Below the pieces are notes generated by a model that did no database searches, had not been told where the DNA came from, and was given only the letters and a program-made list of their open reading frames with translations. A program made the translations under genes and the position numbers. Shown in pieces: positions 48,312 to 58,768 of a stretch of DNA of 64,000 nt. Source of the stretch: Rhynchopus euleeides (taxonomy: Eukaryota; Euglenozoa; Diplonemea; Diplonemida; Diplonemidae). Numbering within the stretch: position 1 is the stretch's first letter; each line of letters begins with the position of its first letter. The stretch is from assembly GCA_963210315.1 (NCBI GenBank), contig OY723246.1, forward strand, positions 1 to 64,000, in the 5' to 3' direction.

Positions 48312-49346
48312 TCAGTTCCGCTTCCCGAGTCCCTTCGACGCGCGTCCCTTTCCCGCGCTCCGGCCCCTGCCCTTGCTTGGGAGCCGGTATGGCTCCGATC
48401 TGTCTTCGGCCTTCGCCTCCGCTTTTGCCCACACTGCCTCTTGCTTGGCTCTGCCCTCTTCGATGAACCTCCTGTGGAGGGCAACCGTGTAGTCGGAGGG
48501 TGATAGGGCCTTCGCCTTCCCCTGGTAGTGGCGCGCCCCCGCGCGGCCTCGCAGCAGTGCGTAGCTGTTCATCTCGACGATGACTTTGTGGAGTGGTGTC
48601 ACGAAGGGGGCAACATCGTTTGTCTGCTTGATTAGGTCGAACATTTCGTACACCCGCTCGAAACGCGACGCCATCTCGTGGTGCCAATCGGGGGCGTCTG
48701 GCCCGCTCTCCAGCTCCGCCTTGCGGAACACCCGCGTCACCTCCGCCTTCACAAGGCGCTGCCCGCTCGCCGTTGTCAGCGCGTCTCCCCAAGTCGAGAC
48801 GACGTGCGCCGTGAAACCCGCGGGGAGGTCCTGGTCGGCCTTCTTCTGGCTGAGTTTCAGCTCAGCTATCTCCTTCTTGTGCTCCTCCACCGTCCCCCTC
48901 AGGCCTGTCACTTCGCTCCTGAGCTCCCGGATCTCCTGCAGGATGGTGGCTAGAGCCGCGGCGTTCGTGTCCTCCTTGGGTGGTGGCGCCGGTACCCTCT
49001 CGCTGGAGGACTCCTCGTCGTACTCCTCTCCGTCCCACATCTCGGCGTCTGCTTCGTCCCTCTCCCTCTCGAGGGCCTCCCACGTGCACACGGGGCAAGT
49101 CCACCCGACTTCCCCCCACATCTCCAGCCACTCGTTCGCCGCCGCCGTCGGGATGCGCTTCCTCAGGCATGACGGCACCGTCGTACGCCCGCACGTGTGG
49201 CACGAATGGGCTGTGGCGCCGCCGCCGTGGATGGTGTCGCAGGTGGGGAAGACGCAGCCCGCCCGGGGTGCGACGGCTGCGGTCTTGGCCAACGGGGGAA
49301 TCGGGATACGGTCCCAGTCAGCCGTGGCGGCGTCGAAGCTTGCCAT
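48312..49346 (-). CDS. YR2 gag-like protein
   Basis: 344 codons from ATG. N-terminal Cys cluster (GCVFPTCD, CHTCGRT, WTCPVCTW), acidic linker, coiled coil (about 135-175), conserved HVVSTWG block and a basic Gly/Lys/Arg tail (KGRGRSAGKGRASKG). Same plan as YR1 gag with modest identity, indicating selection on the protein across two element families. Confidence 0.7.
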   Translation of the reverse strand: MASFDAATADWDRIPIPPLAKTAAVAPRAGCVFPTCDTIHGGGATAHSCHTCGRTTVPSCLRKRIPTAAANEWLEMWGEVGWTCPVCTWEALERERDEADAEMWDGEEYDEESSSERVPAPPPKEDTNAAALATILQEIRELRSEVTGLRGTVEEHKKEIAELKLSQKKADQDLPAGFTAHVVSTWGDALTTASGQRLVKAEVTRVFRKAELESGPDAPDWHHEMASRFERVYEMFDLIKQTNDVAPFVTPLHKVIVEMNSYALLRGRAGARHYQGKAKALSPSDYTVALHRRFIEEGRAKQEAVWAKAEAKAEDRSEPYRLPSKGRGRSAGKGRASKGLGKRN

Positions 49347-49371
49347 CTCCTGATGCCTGCCCCCTCTGTCT

Positions 49372-50117
49372 GTGTTGTGCGGTTCTAGCCGCTGAAGTAT
49401 CTCCCCTCTGCCTGCGTTGTGCGGTGCGAGCCGCTGAAGTATCTCCCCTCTGCCTGTGTTGTGCGGTGCTAGCCGCTGAAGTATCTCTCCTCTGCCGTGT
49501 TGTGCGGTGCGAGCCGCTGAAGTATCCCCCCTCTGCCTGCGTTGCGCGGTGCTAGCCGCTGAAGTGTCTCCCCTCTGCCGTGTTGTGCGGTGCGAGCCGC
49601 TAAAGTATCTCCCCTCTGCCTGTGTTGTGCGGTGCTAGCCGCTGAAGTATCTCCCCTCTGCCGTGTTGTGCGGTGCGAGCCGCTGAATTATCTCCCCTCT
49701 GCCTGTGTTGCGCGGTGCTAGCCGCTGAAGTGTCTCCCCTCTGCCGTGTTGTGCGGTGCTAGCCGCTGAAGTATCTCCCCTCTGCCGTGTTGTGCGGTGC
49801 GAGCCGCTGAAGTATCTCCCCTCTGCCTGTGTTGCGCGGTGCTAGCCGCTGAAGTGTCTCCCCTCTGCCGTGTTGTGCGGTGCGAGCCGCTGAAGTATCT
49901 CCCCTCTGCCTGTGTTGCGCGGTGCGAGCCGCTGAAGTGTCTCCCCTCTGCCGTGTAGTGCGGTGCGAGCCGCTGAAGTATCTCCCCTCTGCCTGTGTTG
50001 CGCGGTGCTAGCCGCTGAAGTGTCTCCCCTCTGCCGTGTTGTGCGGTGCTAGCCGCTGAAGTATCTCCCCTCTGCCGTGTTGTGCGGTGCGAGCCGCTGA
50101 AGTATCTCCCCTCTGCC
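49372..50117. repeat. YR2 leader tandem repeat (41/43-bp units)
   Basis: About 18 units around TGCGGTGCGAGCCGCTGAAG, alternating 41 and 43 bp. A three-unit version lies in the left repeat block at 45,107-45,250. Confidence 0.93.
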
Positions 50118-50298
50118 CCCTTGGCGCCCCTCTTCTGACTGATATACCTCCTCTGTGTCCTAAACGCTTCCCTGATAAAAAGTTTGCGTTGACGCTTCCA
50201 CACACAAAACCTCAACTCCTGTGATGGGGGAGGCTAGTGGTGTGCGGAGCACGTTTGGCTGTGGTAGAGTGACATTTTCTGCTCACAAGTGTGCGTAA

Positions 50299-50913
50299 TA
50301 AAAATAGAAAACCCCCGCTGCGCGGTGGGGCCAGTTAACAAAATTCGTAATTATTTGTTAACTACAAAATATTAATTGCAATTCGGGAAAGGGACCCAAA
50401 CTAACGGTTAACAGTAGTTTTGAATACTACAGTATCGTGAGTGAACCAATTCGAGTCGAACCCGTGGCGGGGTTGTCCGCACCCTGTGGAGGCGTTTTCC
50501 TTGCCTTGTCAGGACGAGTAAATTCCGTGCTCCTGCACTTGGTACCTGTGATTGGCGGGGAGGTAGTTGAGATCCTGTGTTGAGACCTGCACAAACATAC
50601 CCCCGGGCACTCGTGCCCGGAATCTGCTGAGGGGACCGACCCACGGCTGGTTTGTATTGACCTGTTGTTGACACACACGCTGAAACATACCGGGATGGAG
50701 TCGTCGGGTCGCTGTCGTCGGATTTCCTGCGTGAGAATCCTCTCTTCCTGCCAGAGATAGGCGAGCCAGGGCTCCTTCCAGTGCAATGGCTGAGGCAGGT
50801 GGCACTCTCAACGAACAAATCATACGGGTAAGTCACAGAACGTACCAACAACAAAGCAGAAGAGAACTTGTGGATCAAGGGAAGCTCCGGCACAATGAGG
50901 CCTCAGTCAGCGC
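50299..50913. other. Intergenic stretch without recognisable gene
   Basis: An AT-rich start (50,300-50,400) with GGGGCCAGTTAACAAAATT related to 43,845-43,990, then mixed sequence. It includes the 3' flank of the oxygenase gene. No protein recognised on either strand. Confidence 0.5.
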
Positions 50914-51888
50914 CTACGCCTCCGTGTTCGCCCCTGCCTGCGCCTGCTCCCCGGGGCACCAGCGGAACATCACGTCTGTCTGGATAGCGTACTTCACCCC
51001 CGACAGGATTGCTGCACTCTCGTGCATCTCCTCCCCATCGAAGGTCACAACCCTCCCAATTTTAGGCTGAAGCGACACATCGGGATCGTGCCTCGGGTAC
51101 GTGATGACAGGCTTCTGCCCCTTCACAACCGTGACCTTTCCCCTCTCGATGAAGTTCAGCGACCCGCCTGTGAAGCACCCTGCGGGTGCTTCCCCACTCT
51201 CGGAGGACTGCTCGTTGAGGTACACCACGACGGAGAGGCCGTTGCGGTACTGCCCGTGCACGCCACAGAGCTCCGTTGTTCTGTACGAGGTGTCCGAGTG
51301 CACCGAGAAAACCTGCCCAGGTTCGTACTTCAGGATGCGCAACAAGGGGTTGACCCCTGCAGCGACGCAGTGGGCACCGTTTTCTCTGCACTTGCAAATA
51401 TCCGACCCTTGGGCCTTCTTCCCTTGGCAGCCGATCCCCATCTTGAGGCTCTGCAGGAGAGGGCGGATGCGGCTGTAAAGGTAGCCTGCAAGCACTTCGT
51501 CGCGCACGAAGATGATTCGTGCGGTGCTGATCGGGGCGCGGGACACATTCCCTGCTGCGAAATCCGGTTGCTCGTAGTACATGTCGGGGATCAAACCAGC
51601 CTCGCCACGGGTCTTGAACCCAACGGCTTCAGCAGATGCGATCACAGATTCACACTGCTCTGGGGTGAAGACCTGGTCGATCACATGAACCGGGTTCACG
51701 GCATCAGGGACGGATATGGCAGAGGTGAGGGTGGGCGCAGCAGCGGCCAGTGGACTGGTGAAGGGTTCGGAGGCGTTGCGGGTTTGCCAGATGCGGGTGT
51801 TACGCGCAGCGACCTGGTCGCGGGTGCCGTGCTGTGCAATGCCATCGTGAACAATGGCACCGAAGAGCTTGCAAGGGTTTTGCGTCAT
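50914..51888 (-). CDS. 2-oxoglutarate/Fe(II) oxygenase, prolyl 4-hydroxylase-like
   Basis: 324 aa, single exon, ATG at 51,888. The double-stranded beta-helix signature is present: His197-x-Asp199 (VHSDTSY), His289 (MHESA) for iron, and Lys299 exactly ten residues after the distal His, which is the 2-oxoglutarate-binding spacing of prolyl 4-hydroxylases. Also typical: YEPGQVFSVHSD, SVVVYLNE, GGSLNF and GRVVTFDG. No signal peptide or membrane span is visible, so a cytosolic or nuclear enzyme is more likely than an ER collagen-type enzyme. Cys154-Cys174 forms a Cys-rich insert not typical of the family. The substrate is unknown. It is the first host gene after the repeat-rich half of the window. 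Confidence 0.85.
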   Translation of the reverse strand: MTQNPCKLFGAIVHDGIAQHGTRDQVAARNTRIWQTRNASEPFTSPLAAAAPTLTSAISVPDAVNPVHVIDQVFTPEQCESVIASAEAVGFKTRGEAGLIPDMYYEQPDFAAGNVSRAPISTARIIFVRDEVLAGYLYSRIRPLLQSLKMGIGCQGKKAQGSDICKCRENGAHCVAAGVNPLLRILKYEPGQVFSVHSDTSYRTTELCGVHGQYRNGLSVVVYLNEQSSESGEAPAGCFTGGSLNFIERGKVTVVKGQKPVITYPRHDPDVSLQPKIGRVVTFDGEEMHESAAILSGVKYAIQTDVMFRWCPGEQAQAGANTEA

Positions 51889-53278
51889 CGAATATTCTCA
51901 CGCCTGTTGCGGCTGGTGTGTGGAAGCAGAAACCCCACGACGTGTGCACTGTGAAGCAAGGAAGCAAACAGAGTGGCGACAAAGAGTCCGAGATCCTCTG
52001 ACACACGGACGACACAGTCACGAAGCGCTGTCCCGATCTCGTGTGGCTGTGGTGGAGTGACATTTTCTGACACACCTGTGTGCAGAGGAAATGCGACACA
52101 CTGAAGGATTCTCATATGTTTCCTATCTCTTTCTGCTCCGCCAGCAATCCACTTTCTGTACTTAGGCAGGTCATCCGAGGCGTCACACACAGGGGTGGGG
52201 GTGAGAGAGAGGGTTTCAAAAAAGCAGCCTGTGCGTCGTAGCCGTCGGGGCGATTGCGTTGCTTCGTAAAAAAGCAGTCGAGGCGTAGAAGGCGTGGTTG
52301 CGTTTGCTGTTGCGTTGCTGAGTAAAAAGCGTTTCGGGCGTACTGCTGTAGTAAAGACAGCGCAGCATGGCACTGATGGCCAGGGTGGGCTCACGCGGGG
52401 GACGTGGATTGGGCGACAATAGGGCGGGCACAGACGGTGGATGTGTGCAGTGCAAGCAAGGGAAAGGTTCCAGAAGTGTCAGTAGCATTTCCAGTTGAAC
52501 AGGGATGCAGGGATGCAGGGGTGCTGTCGCGGTGGGGGCTGGGTGTCATCCGACGCGCCGGCTTTCTGCATTGTATTGACAGATCAGGCCACCTGCGTGG
52601 GTCTGCCCGTCTTGTTTTTACTGCCTCTCTACATTTCGGAAAGCTAATACAAGTTTACAACAACATCCTCTCAACATTACTGTTGAGAACAACCAATCTT
52701 CGGAGAGTGGATTGACACAACCCGGGAACCTGAAACATTGCAGATTGTCCGGGAAAGCACCGCACCTCCCACGTTGATCCTCCGCGATCTACCTCTCATT
52801 CTCCTGCAAAAATCAGTCTCGGGTCACTGAAGGACCAGGCAGCACATGCCACCCATCCACACCTCCACGTCCGGTGGTTCAGGAAGTGCGCTTCTTGCAG
52901 TGGCCTATCATAAACTGTTGCCCGATGCCGTTTTGTTGACTTTGACAGAGCGGCATGTTGGACATGAACTGAGAGAGACAGGCTGCTGCCCAGCACGCCA
53001 AGGCACACATTGTTCTGATACAGAAGGGCAGGATGCAACAGGATTCAGAGGGGACGAAGCACGGCAACTCCTTCATGCGGTCTCTTTGCAGGTCGTCACA
53101 TTGACATTGGATGTTCTCGGACTATTTATGTTTCGGTCTAGTTCCATCCCCATGTACAGCTGTCGGCCACATCAGGTTGGAACATGATCAAACGAAAGGC
53201 AAAGGGTAACGGGAGGGAGGGAGGGAGGGAGAGGGGTGCAATCTGCTGGTTTGCAGTCATCCGTCCGCGTCTGCGCGT
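51889..53278. other. Intergenic stretch without recognisable gene
   Basis: Mixed sequence containing an isolated GTGGAGTGACATTTTCTGACAC (52,053-52,074), like a YR2 outer end but without a matching core nearby. No protein or RNA gene recognised. Confidence 0.5.
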
Positions 53279-55338
53279 TTAGTAGTATGAAGGCAGGCGT
53301 GCCGGGGAGTAGTGGAAGCTTCCATGAGATGCGGCACGCGGCGACGCGCTGACGGTGTGTCCTGCAACCACAACGACTGGCCCCACCGGCAGCGAATGGG
53401 GGATGCGGCAGAGATCAGCCAAGGCGCTGAGCTTGCTGATTTCGCCCCCTCCCTCGCCGCTGTCTGAGATGTTGAGGACTGCCCCATTCTGGTCGTAGAT
53501 GACGCCGTTGGTGCACTGAATGCTTGTGATCACAGACTGGCTGTCACCCTGCAGCTTCCACAGCCGCAGCACCCCGTGGTTGTCCTCCAGCGCCCGGAAC
53601 TCCGTCCGGCTGGAATGGACAGGGGGCGGTGACATCTCAGGCCTGCTCCTGGAGCGCTCCCCGACACCAGGCGAGGCGGAGGCGACAGGTGCTGGAGGCG
53701 GCGAGGCACTGCCCATGCGGTCCTCTTTGCGGGGGCTGGACTGAATGATCTTGGTCAGCATGCCCTTGGTCTGGTGGAGCTTCACGTGGTTCTCCCAACC
53801 CACACCGGCACTGCCGAGGATAGCTTCTTGGGCCTTTGTCAGCTTGTCGTTGAGCCTCGACAAAGCCAGATCCTTCTCGAGGCCCTGCTGCTTCAGCGAG
53901 GCAATCTCCTCCAGGTACGGCCGCACGTCCACACTGGCCCTGTCCACAGGCTGGCCACCGACCATGATCGGCGGCGCCGGTCCGTCAGAGTTGCTGGTCA
54001 CTTTCGAGGCCATTGCAGTCGGCCCGTTGTCCCCAACGGCGGCCAGTGACTCGCGGAGGTGTGCCGCTTCCCGCTGTGACTCTGCAAGGGCCTTCTCGAG
54101 CTGGTTGATGCGCCCCTGTGTTATGTGCGATGGGGGCAGGTGGTTGTGAGAGAGAAAGAGAAGAGCGTCACAGAGAAGAAATCTCACAACACCATTCAGC
54201 AGCAACCGCTCTTTGCCTGCATTTTGTTTGTTGTATGCGTTGACGCTTCTACACAACCCCTGGAATTCTTGAGCATCTGTTTGTGTCGGAGGAGAGAACG
54301 GGGAAACGACACCTCAGAGAGGGAGAGAGAGAACTTGTTTTGTAATGTGTTTGTTGCGTGAGGTGTAGCTCCCCGGCACCTCCTGCATACGCAGTGTGTG
54401 ACGCACAAAACAAGTTCTCTTCGCAACGCTATGCTATTGCGTCCAAGAGAGAGAGAGTGGTTGCACTTCGCTTCCACTATCCCGATCACACCCCTCGATC
54501 GTGAAGTGACAGCAAAACGGAAGGAATACGCGTCACTGGCACAGCCGACCCTCAGCTTAGTATACAAGAGGGAGACAGAGGGGGGAGCGACGAACCCCAC
54601 ACATACGTTCTTCTCGACAATCTCTGAATCGTGGTGGTGGATGTCATCCTTCCCCTTCTTCTTCTTCTCTTTCTTGTGGCTCTGCGCCTCTGTCCTCCAC
54701 TTCTTCGCCTCTTCCTGCGACTCCTTCAGGTGCTTCTCCAGCTCCTTCACACGGACAGCCTTGTGCTGGAGGTCGTCCTTCAGCCTGTGGATCATGCTTT
54801 CTTGGTTGCCAGACGCGTAAAGGCGCTGCAGTGACTCGATCTGTGCCTTCAGCTTCTCATTCTCGCGCATGACCTCCGTCAGGTTGACCGAAACGGCGCT
54901 CCGGTGGCTGTACTGACTTGCGGCACGTGGGGCCATTCCGCTGGCCTGGCTCCCCTCGTCGGGGTGGGCGGACCCGGCAGACCCTCCGTGCATGCTGGCC
55001 TGGCGTGAGTGCTGCGAACCTGCCTGGCTGTCCCTGTGGCTGCCCGCACTCAGCTGAGACCCCTTCCGGCTCATGGGAGGTGCAGACTGCTGCTCGTCCA
55101 CCTTGCCCGAGAGCTCCTTCGGGTCCGCCCCTGCGCTTGGCTGCGAAGGGATTGGCGCCAGCGGAAGCTTCCCCTCCGAACGGTCGGCCGACATGACAGC
55201 AGACGACACCCGGGACTTGTCGAGGTTCGGCACCGTCTCGCCAAGCGTCTTCTCGGCAGGCGACGTTGGGGGCTCCGGTTGCTCGGTGGGCGACGGGGCC
55301 TTCTTCTTCAGCACGTTGGCGAAGGGGTTGTCCGACAT
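53279..55338 (-). CDS. Coiled-coil protein, two exons
   Basis: Exon 1 55,338-54,607 (ATG at 55,338, 244 codons); intron 54,606-54,116 (GTATGT...ACAG, phase 0); exon 2 54,115-53,279 (278 codons plus stop); total about 522 aa. The N-terminus is low complexity, rich in Pro, Ser and Gln, with Ser-rich phosphorylation-like repeats (SRKGSQLSAGSHRDSQ). Coiled coil from about 155 to 240 (NEKLKAQIESLQRLY, VKELEKHLKESQEE) continues directly across the splice (GRINQLEKALAESQRE), which supports the intron. A second short coiled coil (EEIASLKQQGLEKDL) follows, then Ser/Pro-rich sequence and an unrecognised C-terminal domain. It may be a cytoskeletal or scaffold protein, but I do not recognise the family. 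The intron carries a YR core-containing insertion. Confidence 0.72.
54116..54606 (-). other. Intron containing a YR-type A-core-B insertion
   Basis: 491 bp, GTATGT donor and ACAG acceptor on the minus strand. It contains, on the plus strand, CAACCGCTCTTTGCCTGC, ATTTTGTTTGTTG and core GCGTTGACGCTTCTACAC at about 54,237, the same order as the A arm and core of the solo units. The insertion probably accounts for the intron being about ten times longer than the others here. Confidence 0.6.
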
Positions 55339-55744
55339 TGCTCAGACGTTGGGACGTGAGTGTGTAACTTGAATCTGGTCGTGCAAGTGAGGTGGCGACG
55401 CGCAAAGAAGGAAGACACACAGAGAACAGTGGTGCAAATCCTGCCCTGTGAGTTGAGTCAGGGGCCTGCGGTAGCAACTCACATTGGAGTGACTGTGTGA
55501 CTGAATGTGGCGTTCGGAACTGTCAAACGGGCAAAGGGTGGGATGGCTTGGGGGTGTGGCTGGAAGTCGGTTCTATTTCCCACACGGCGGCGCTTCTCGG
55601 AAAATCGGGGAGCAACCTAAGGGGGCTAGCATCTCCGCCGAGCAAGATCTTAGTGAAGCCGTGTAACGACATGAAGAAGACACACCATCTAGCCGCATCG
55701 GCGGCTCTAGGTCTAGGTGTTGGCAGTTGGGCTGCCAACGGTGA

Positions 55745-57751
55745 TCACAGCAGGTCCTCCTCCTCGAGAGGGTCGTCTATGTCCAACTCCCGCGCAGGTT
55801 CGGGCATGCACTCCGCTGCACCCGCGGGTGACATGCGCACAGGCTTTGGGGGGGGGCCATCGAAGATGGGACCGAAGCGCACGGGCGGCTTCTCGAGTGG
55901 CGGCGGTGTTGCAGGTGGCTTGAACCGGAGCATCTTCGGGCGAGGAACCGGTTGAGGCGTCCACGACTTGGTGATCAGCTTGAACCCCGAATACCGCGAC
56001 GCGCCAGCCCTCTCCCTCGCCTCCGTCCACGGCATGTCTTCGCGCCAGACAGTGTCGCGGCACGGCGGCTTGGGGGTGCTTGCATCACTCGCCACAGCCG
56101 GCGACGTCCTCATGGGAGATGCCACACTCCCCACATACAGCGGCCCCTGCAGCAGGCGGTCGCAGTTCACAGGGCGGCTTTCCGACAGGGGCACGGGGGG
56201 TGTGCGCACAGCCCGCTTGCTGGCCGACAATGCCTCCAGAGGGGCCGGCGTGGGGCGGCTCGGGGTGTGCAGCGACTGGTTGTCGCCGCTGCCGATGCTC
56301 AAGGCACGGAAGGCTTGCGAGTGGTAGAAGCCTTCCATCGGGGGTCCTCCCACCCGCGGCAGCGGGGAGGACGTGTGCATCCAACGGCACTCCTGCAGGG
56401 GTGGGCTGTGTGGGAGGGCCAGCGAACTACACTCACACTGTGGGCCACGCAAGTTTGGGTCAGACTGGGTGTGCAGTGCACGCAGAGAGGAAATCACAGG
56501 GGAGTGGGCGGGGCGTGTCCTGGGCTGGTTCTACCATCCTCACTGTGGCGCAGTGACCACGTCGAGGCACAGAGCCCGTGGAAGAGTCACGGACTGTTTG
56601 ATCTCCAAGGCGGCTGCAGCAGCTGGGTCGTCCACAGGAGCAACAAGCCAGAGAGGCGATGCTGCGGGGACGCCGTCGCTGAACTGATCAAACCACGATG
56701 CAAAGAAGCCTGTTGTGACTGCGATGTTGCCGTGGGACATGCGGAGCTTCGCTGGCCACGGTGACGGCTTCTGCAAACGTGCGAGCAGCACAGGAGAGGT
56801 CGGATTGGTGACATCATACATGCGCACATCCCCGTGCAGCCACTGGGACAGGAAGAGCGACGTCCCGGAAGGCGAGAGGCACATCCCAAGGCTCATGCCC
56901 TGCACAGCCTGCAGTGTGCCTGGCAGCGTCTTCTGCGGGATGTGGATGACCTTCTCTGCATGCGCCTTACCCCCGCTGCTGCACTCGAAGTAGAACACCG
57001 CTGTGCTGGGGCAGCATGCGGTGTACCCACACACCAGCACGTCGCTCCGTGGTGGCTCCCGGAGGCAGAGTGCCACCGGGGCAACCCCCTCTGGGCCCAG
57101 GTCGCACCGGGCGACAAGGCTGTCCTGAGGGGGGCCTGTGAGGCGCCAGACGTGCAGCATGGAACCGTAGTTCGCCAAGTGGCGGGGGTGGCATCCTGCA
57201 AGGCAGTGCTGTGCGCTGGCCCATTCAGCCGACACTGCGATGCTGCTGGAGGGTGCAACAACAGGCCCTGGCAGGTGTGGGCCGCGCCGTGGCGACTGTG
57301 AAGTGTGCTGCGACACGGTGCCCTCCCGGCAGTCGACCCGCAGCAGGCCCCGGGCAGCCGAAACCAGGACGTCGTTTGCGCTCCCGGAGATGCCGGAGCA
57401 TCCCATCACATCGCCCAGTGCTGAGACATCGACCTGTGTCACGGTCAGCTCAGAATTCCCAGCCCCGGAGACCGACACGATGTGGAGAAGCTTCTGCGTC
57501 AGCCCCACGGTGCAGAGGTAGGCGCGCGAGTGCGTGGCTGTCAGCTCGAAGAAGGAGTCGCTGTCCCCTTCCAGTGCACAGCGGGAGAGCACATTGCCCC
57601 TGCCGTCAATGGCTGACACAGCAGATGTCCTGGTGTGTGGCTCTGTGCAGAGGACATAATACTGCGCCATTGGGCGCCTATGCCATGCCACTGTGGGTGG
57701 TGGTGGTGGCGGTGCACAGGAAGTGGCACGGTTGTTGACGAACACATCCAT
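55745..57751 (-). CDS. Selenium-binding protein (SBP56)-like with extra C-terminal region, three exons
   Basis: Exon 1 57,751-56,544, exon 2 56,464-56,437 (28 nt), exon 3 56,392-55,745; introns of 79 bp (GTGAGG...CCAG) and 44 bp (GTGAGT...GCAG). Phases agree and bypass the stop at 56,540. Total about 627 aa. The first ~395 residues match the selenium-binding protein/methanethiol oxidase family: SAEWAS, GSMLHVWRL, VEKVIHIP-type block (EKVIHIPQK), FLSQWLHGDVRMYDVTNP and a GFFASWFDQF end. This is a beta-propeller family; human SELENBP1 oxidises methanethiol. N-terminal Cys motifs of the family are not seen. The C-terminal ~220 residues are Pro-rich and unrecognised. An ATG also exists at MAQYYVL (27 codons downstream); a CCACCCACAG just before it could be a splice acceptor. 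If the introns are wrong, the two parts are separate genes. Confidence 0.7.
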
Positions 57752-58768
57752 GTGGCGAGAGAAGCCTTGGACACCTGTGGCAAGTGGTCCGACATTCGGG
57801 CTTCAGACTTGATTGATTGGGTGTGTGGGAGTGGAGCGACCATGGGCGGGTGGGACCTGTGATCCCAGACAAATAGAATCTTGCCCCGCTATCCTCAGCA
57901 GCTCAGTTCTTTGAAGCTGCATTCTGGGACTCGAACGGAACCGTCCGCAGGACCGGTAATAATCTGGAACACGGGAGCGTTCCCCGTGCGACGCATGCTT
58001 TGCCAGAAGACCCTGAGCAGGGCACACGGGAAGGGAGAGAGCAAGCTAAATCAAGGTTCACCTCAGAAGGCTATCTCGCCACATTCATGACTTGGATCAG
58101 AGATCGTTGCACGTTGATATACCGGCAACCTGTCGAACCATGACCAGTACCCACACCGCATGCTGCATTGAAAGTCCACCTACCTGCCCAGAGATTCAAT
58201 AATCGGTGTGGCCAGCGGTCATCCCGTGATGTACCGGGTGCCGAATTCTATTGTGACACGACGACGGGCCGTTGCTCAAAAATGCGAGCGCCCAACATCA
58301 TCAAACGAGTCCGTTGCAAACATGCAGCTTGTCATGCGCAGCTAGGTCCCCCCCGGACCGACTCCCATCCCCGCCCCCCCCCCCCCCCACCCTGGCACCT
58401 TTGCTTTCGGAAGGTGCCATCTAAATGGAAACAGGAAAAAAACCCCCCACCACCACCACACCACATCTCCCATCTCACTTCGTATGCAAATGTGGTCAGA
58501 CAGATGTTGCACAAACAAAGAAGACACCCGGGAAGCCACTCGGCACCTCTTGCAGCGATGCGTTCGTTCACAGCTGCCGATGCCACTCTGAAAGAGCTGC
58601 GCTATTTGTATCTGGTAGCAAACCCGCAAGATGATGCTGCCACCGATAATAAGGAAAGCATGACACGCGATACCACCACCCTACCCGACTGCCACACCTT
58701 TGGAACATTTACTGGCATTTGGCACAGCAGCTCGTCCACCCGAACAACCACACCGCCGGCAACACGAG
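57752..58768. other. Intergenic stretch without recognisable gene
   Basis: Mixed sequence with C-rich runs (58,372-58,390) and CA-rich parts. It should hold the 3' end of the FAM135 gene and the promoter of the SBP-like gene; no specific site can be supported. Confidence 0.5.

Larger units (their letters stand above)
45060..50298 (-). mobile_element. YR2: tyrosine-recombinase retrotransposon with split direct repeats
   Basis: Plus-strand order: A1 (45,060-45,105), a leader fragment with core and B1 (45,106-45,428), A2-core (45,429-45,495), coding region on the minus strand, leader array, core-B2 (50,184-50,298). Ends AAAATGTCACTCC and GAGTGACATTTTCTGC contain inverted TGTCACTC/GAGTGACA. Core GCGTTGACGCTTCCAC at 45,316, 45,478 and 50,186. 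Gene order gag, recombinase, RT-RNase H as in YR1. Unlike YR1, A1 is joined to a piece of leader rather than to the core, so the left unit looks like an internally deleted copy next to a full one. Confidence 0.87.

Noticed and set aside
47240..48792. N-terminal half of a 1079-codon minus frame upstream of YR2 RT
   Set aside because: It overlaps the recombinase and the end of gag in another frame and shows no conserved residues; only the part after about 47,320 matches RT.
52047..52082. YR2-like outer end near the oxygenase promoter
   Set aside because: Only about 20 bases match and no core or opposite arm was found, so an element cannot be supported.
53279..54256. Separate gene starting at a Met at 54,256
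   Set aside because: The first residues lie in the intron and its YR-like insertion; the splice from 54,607 to 54,115 gives a continuous coiled coil.
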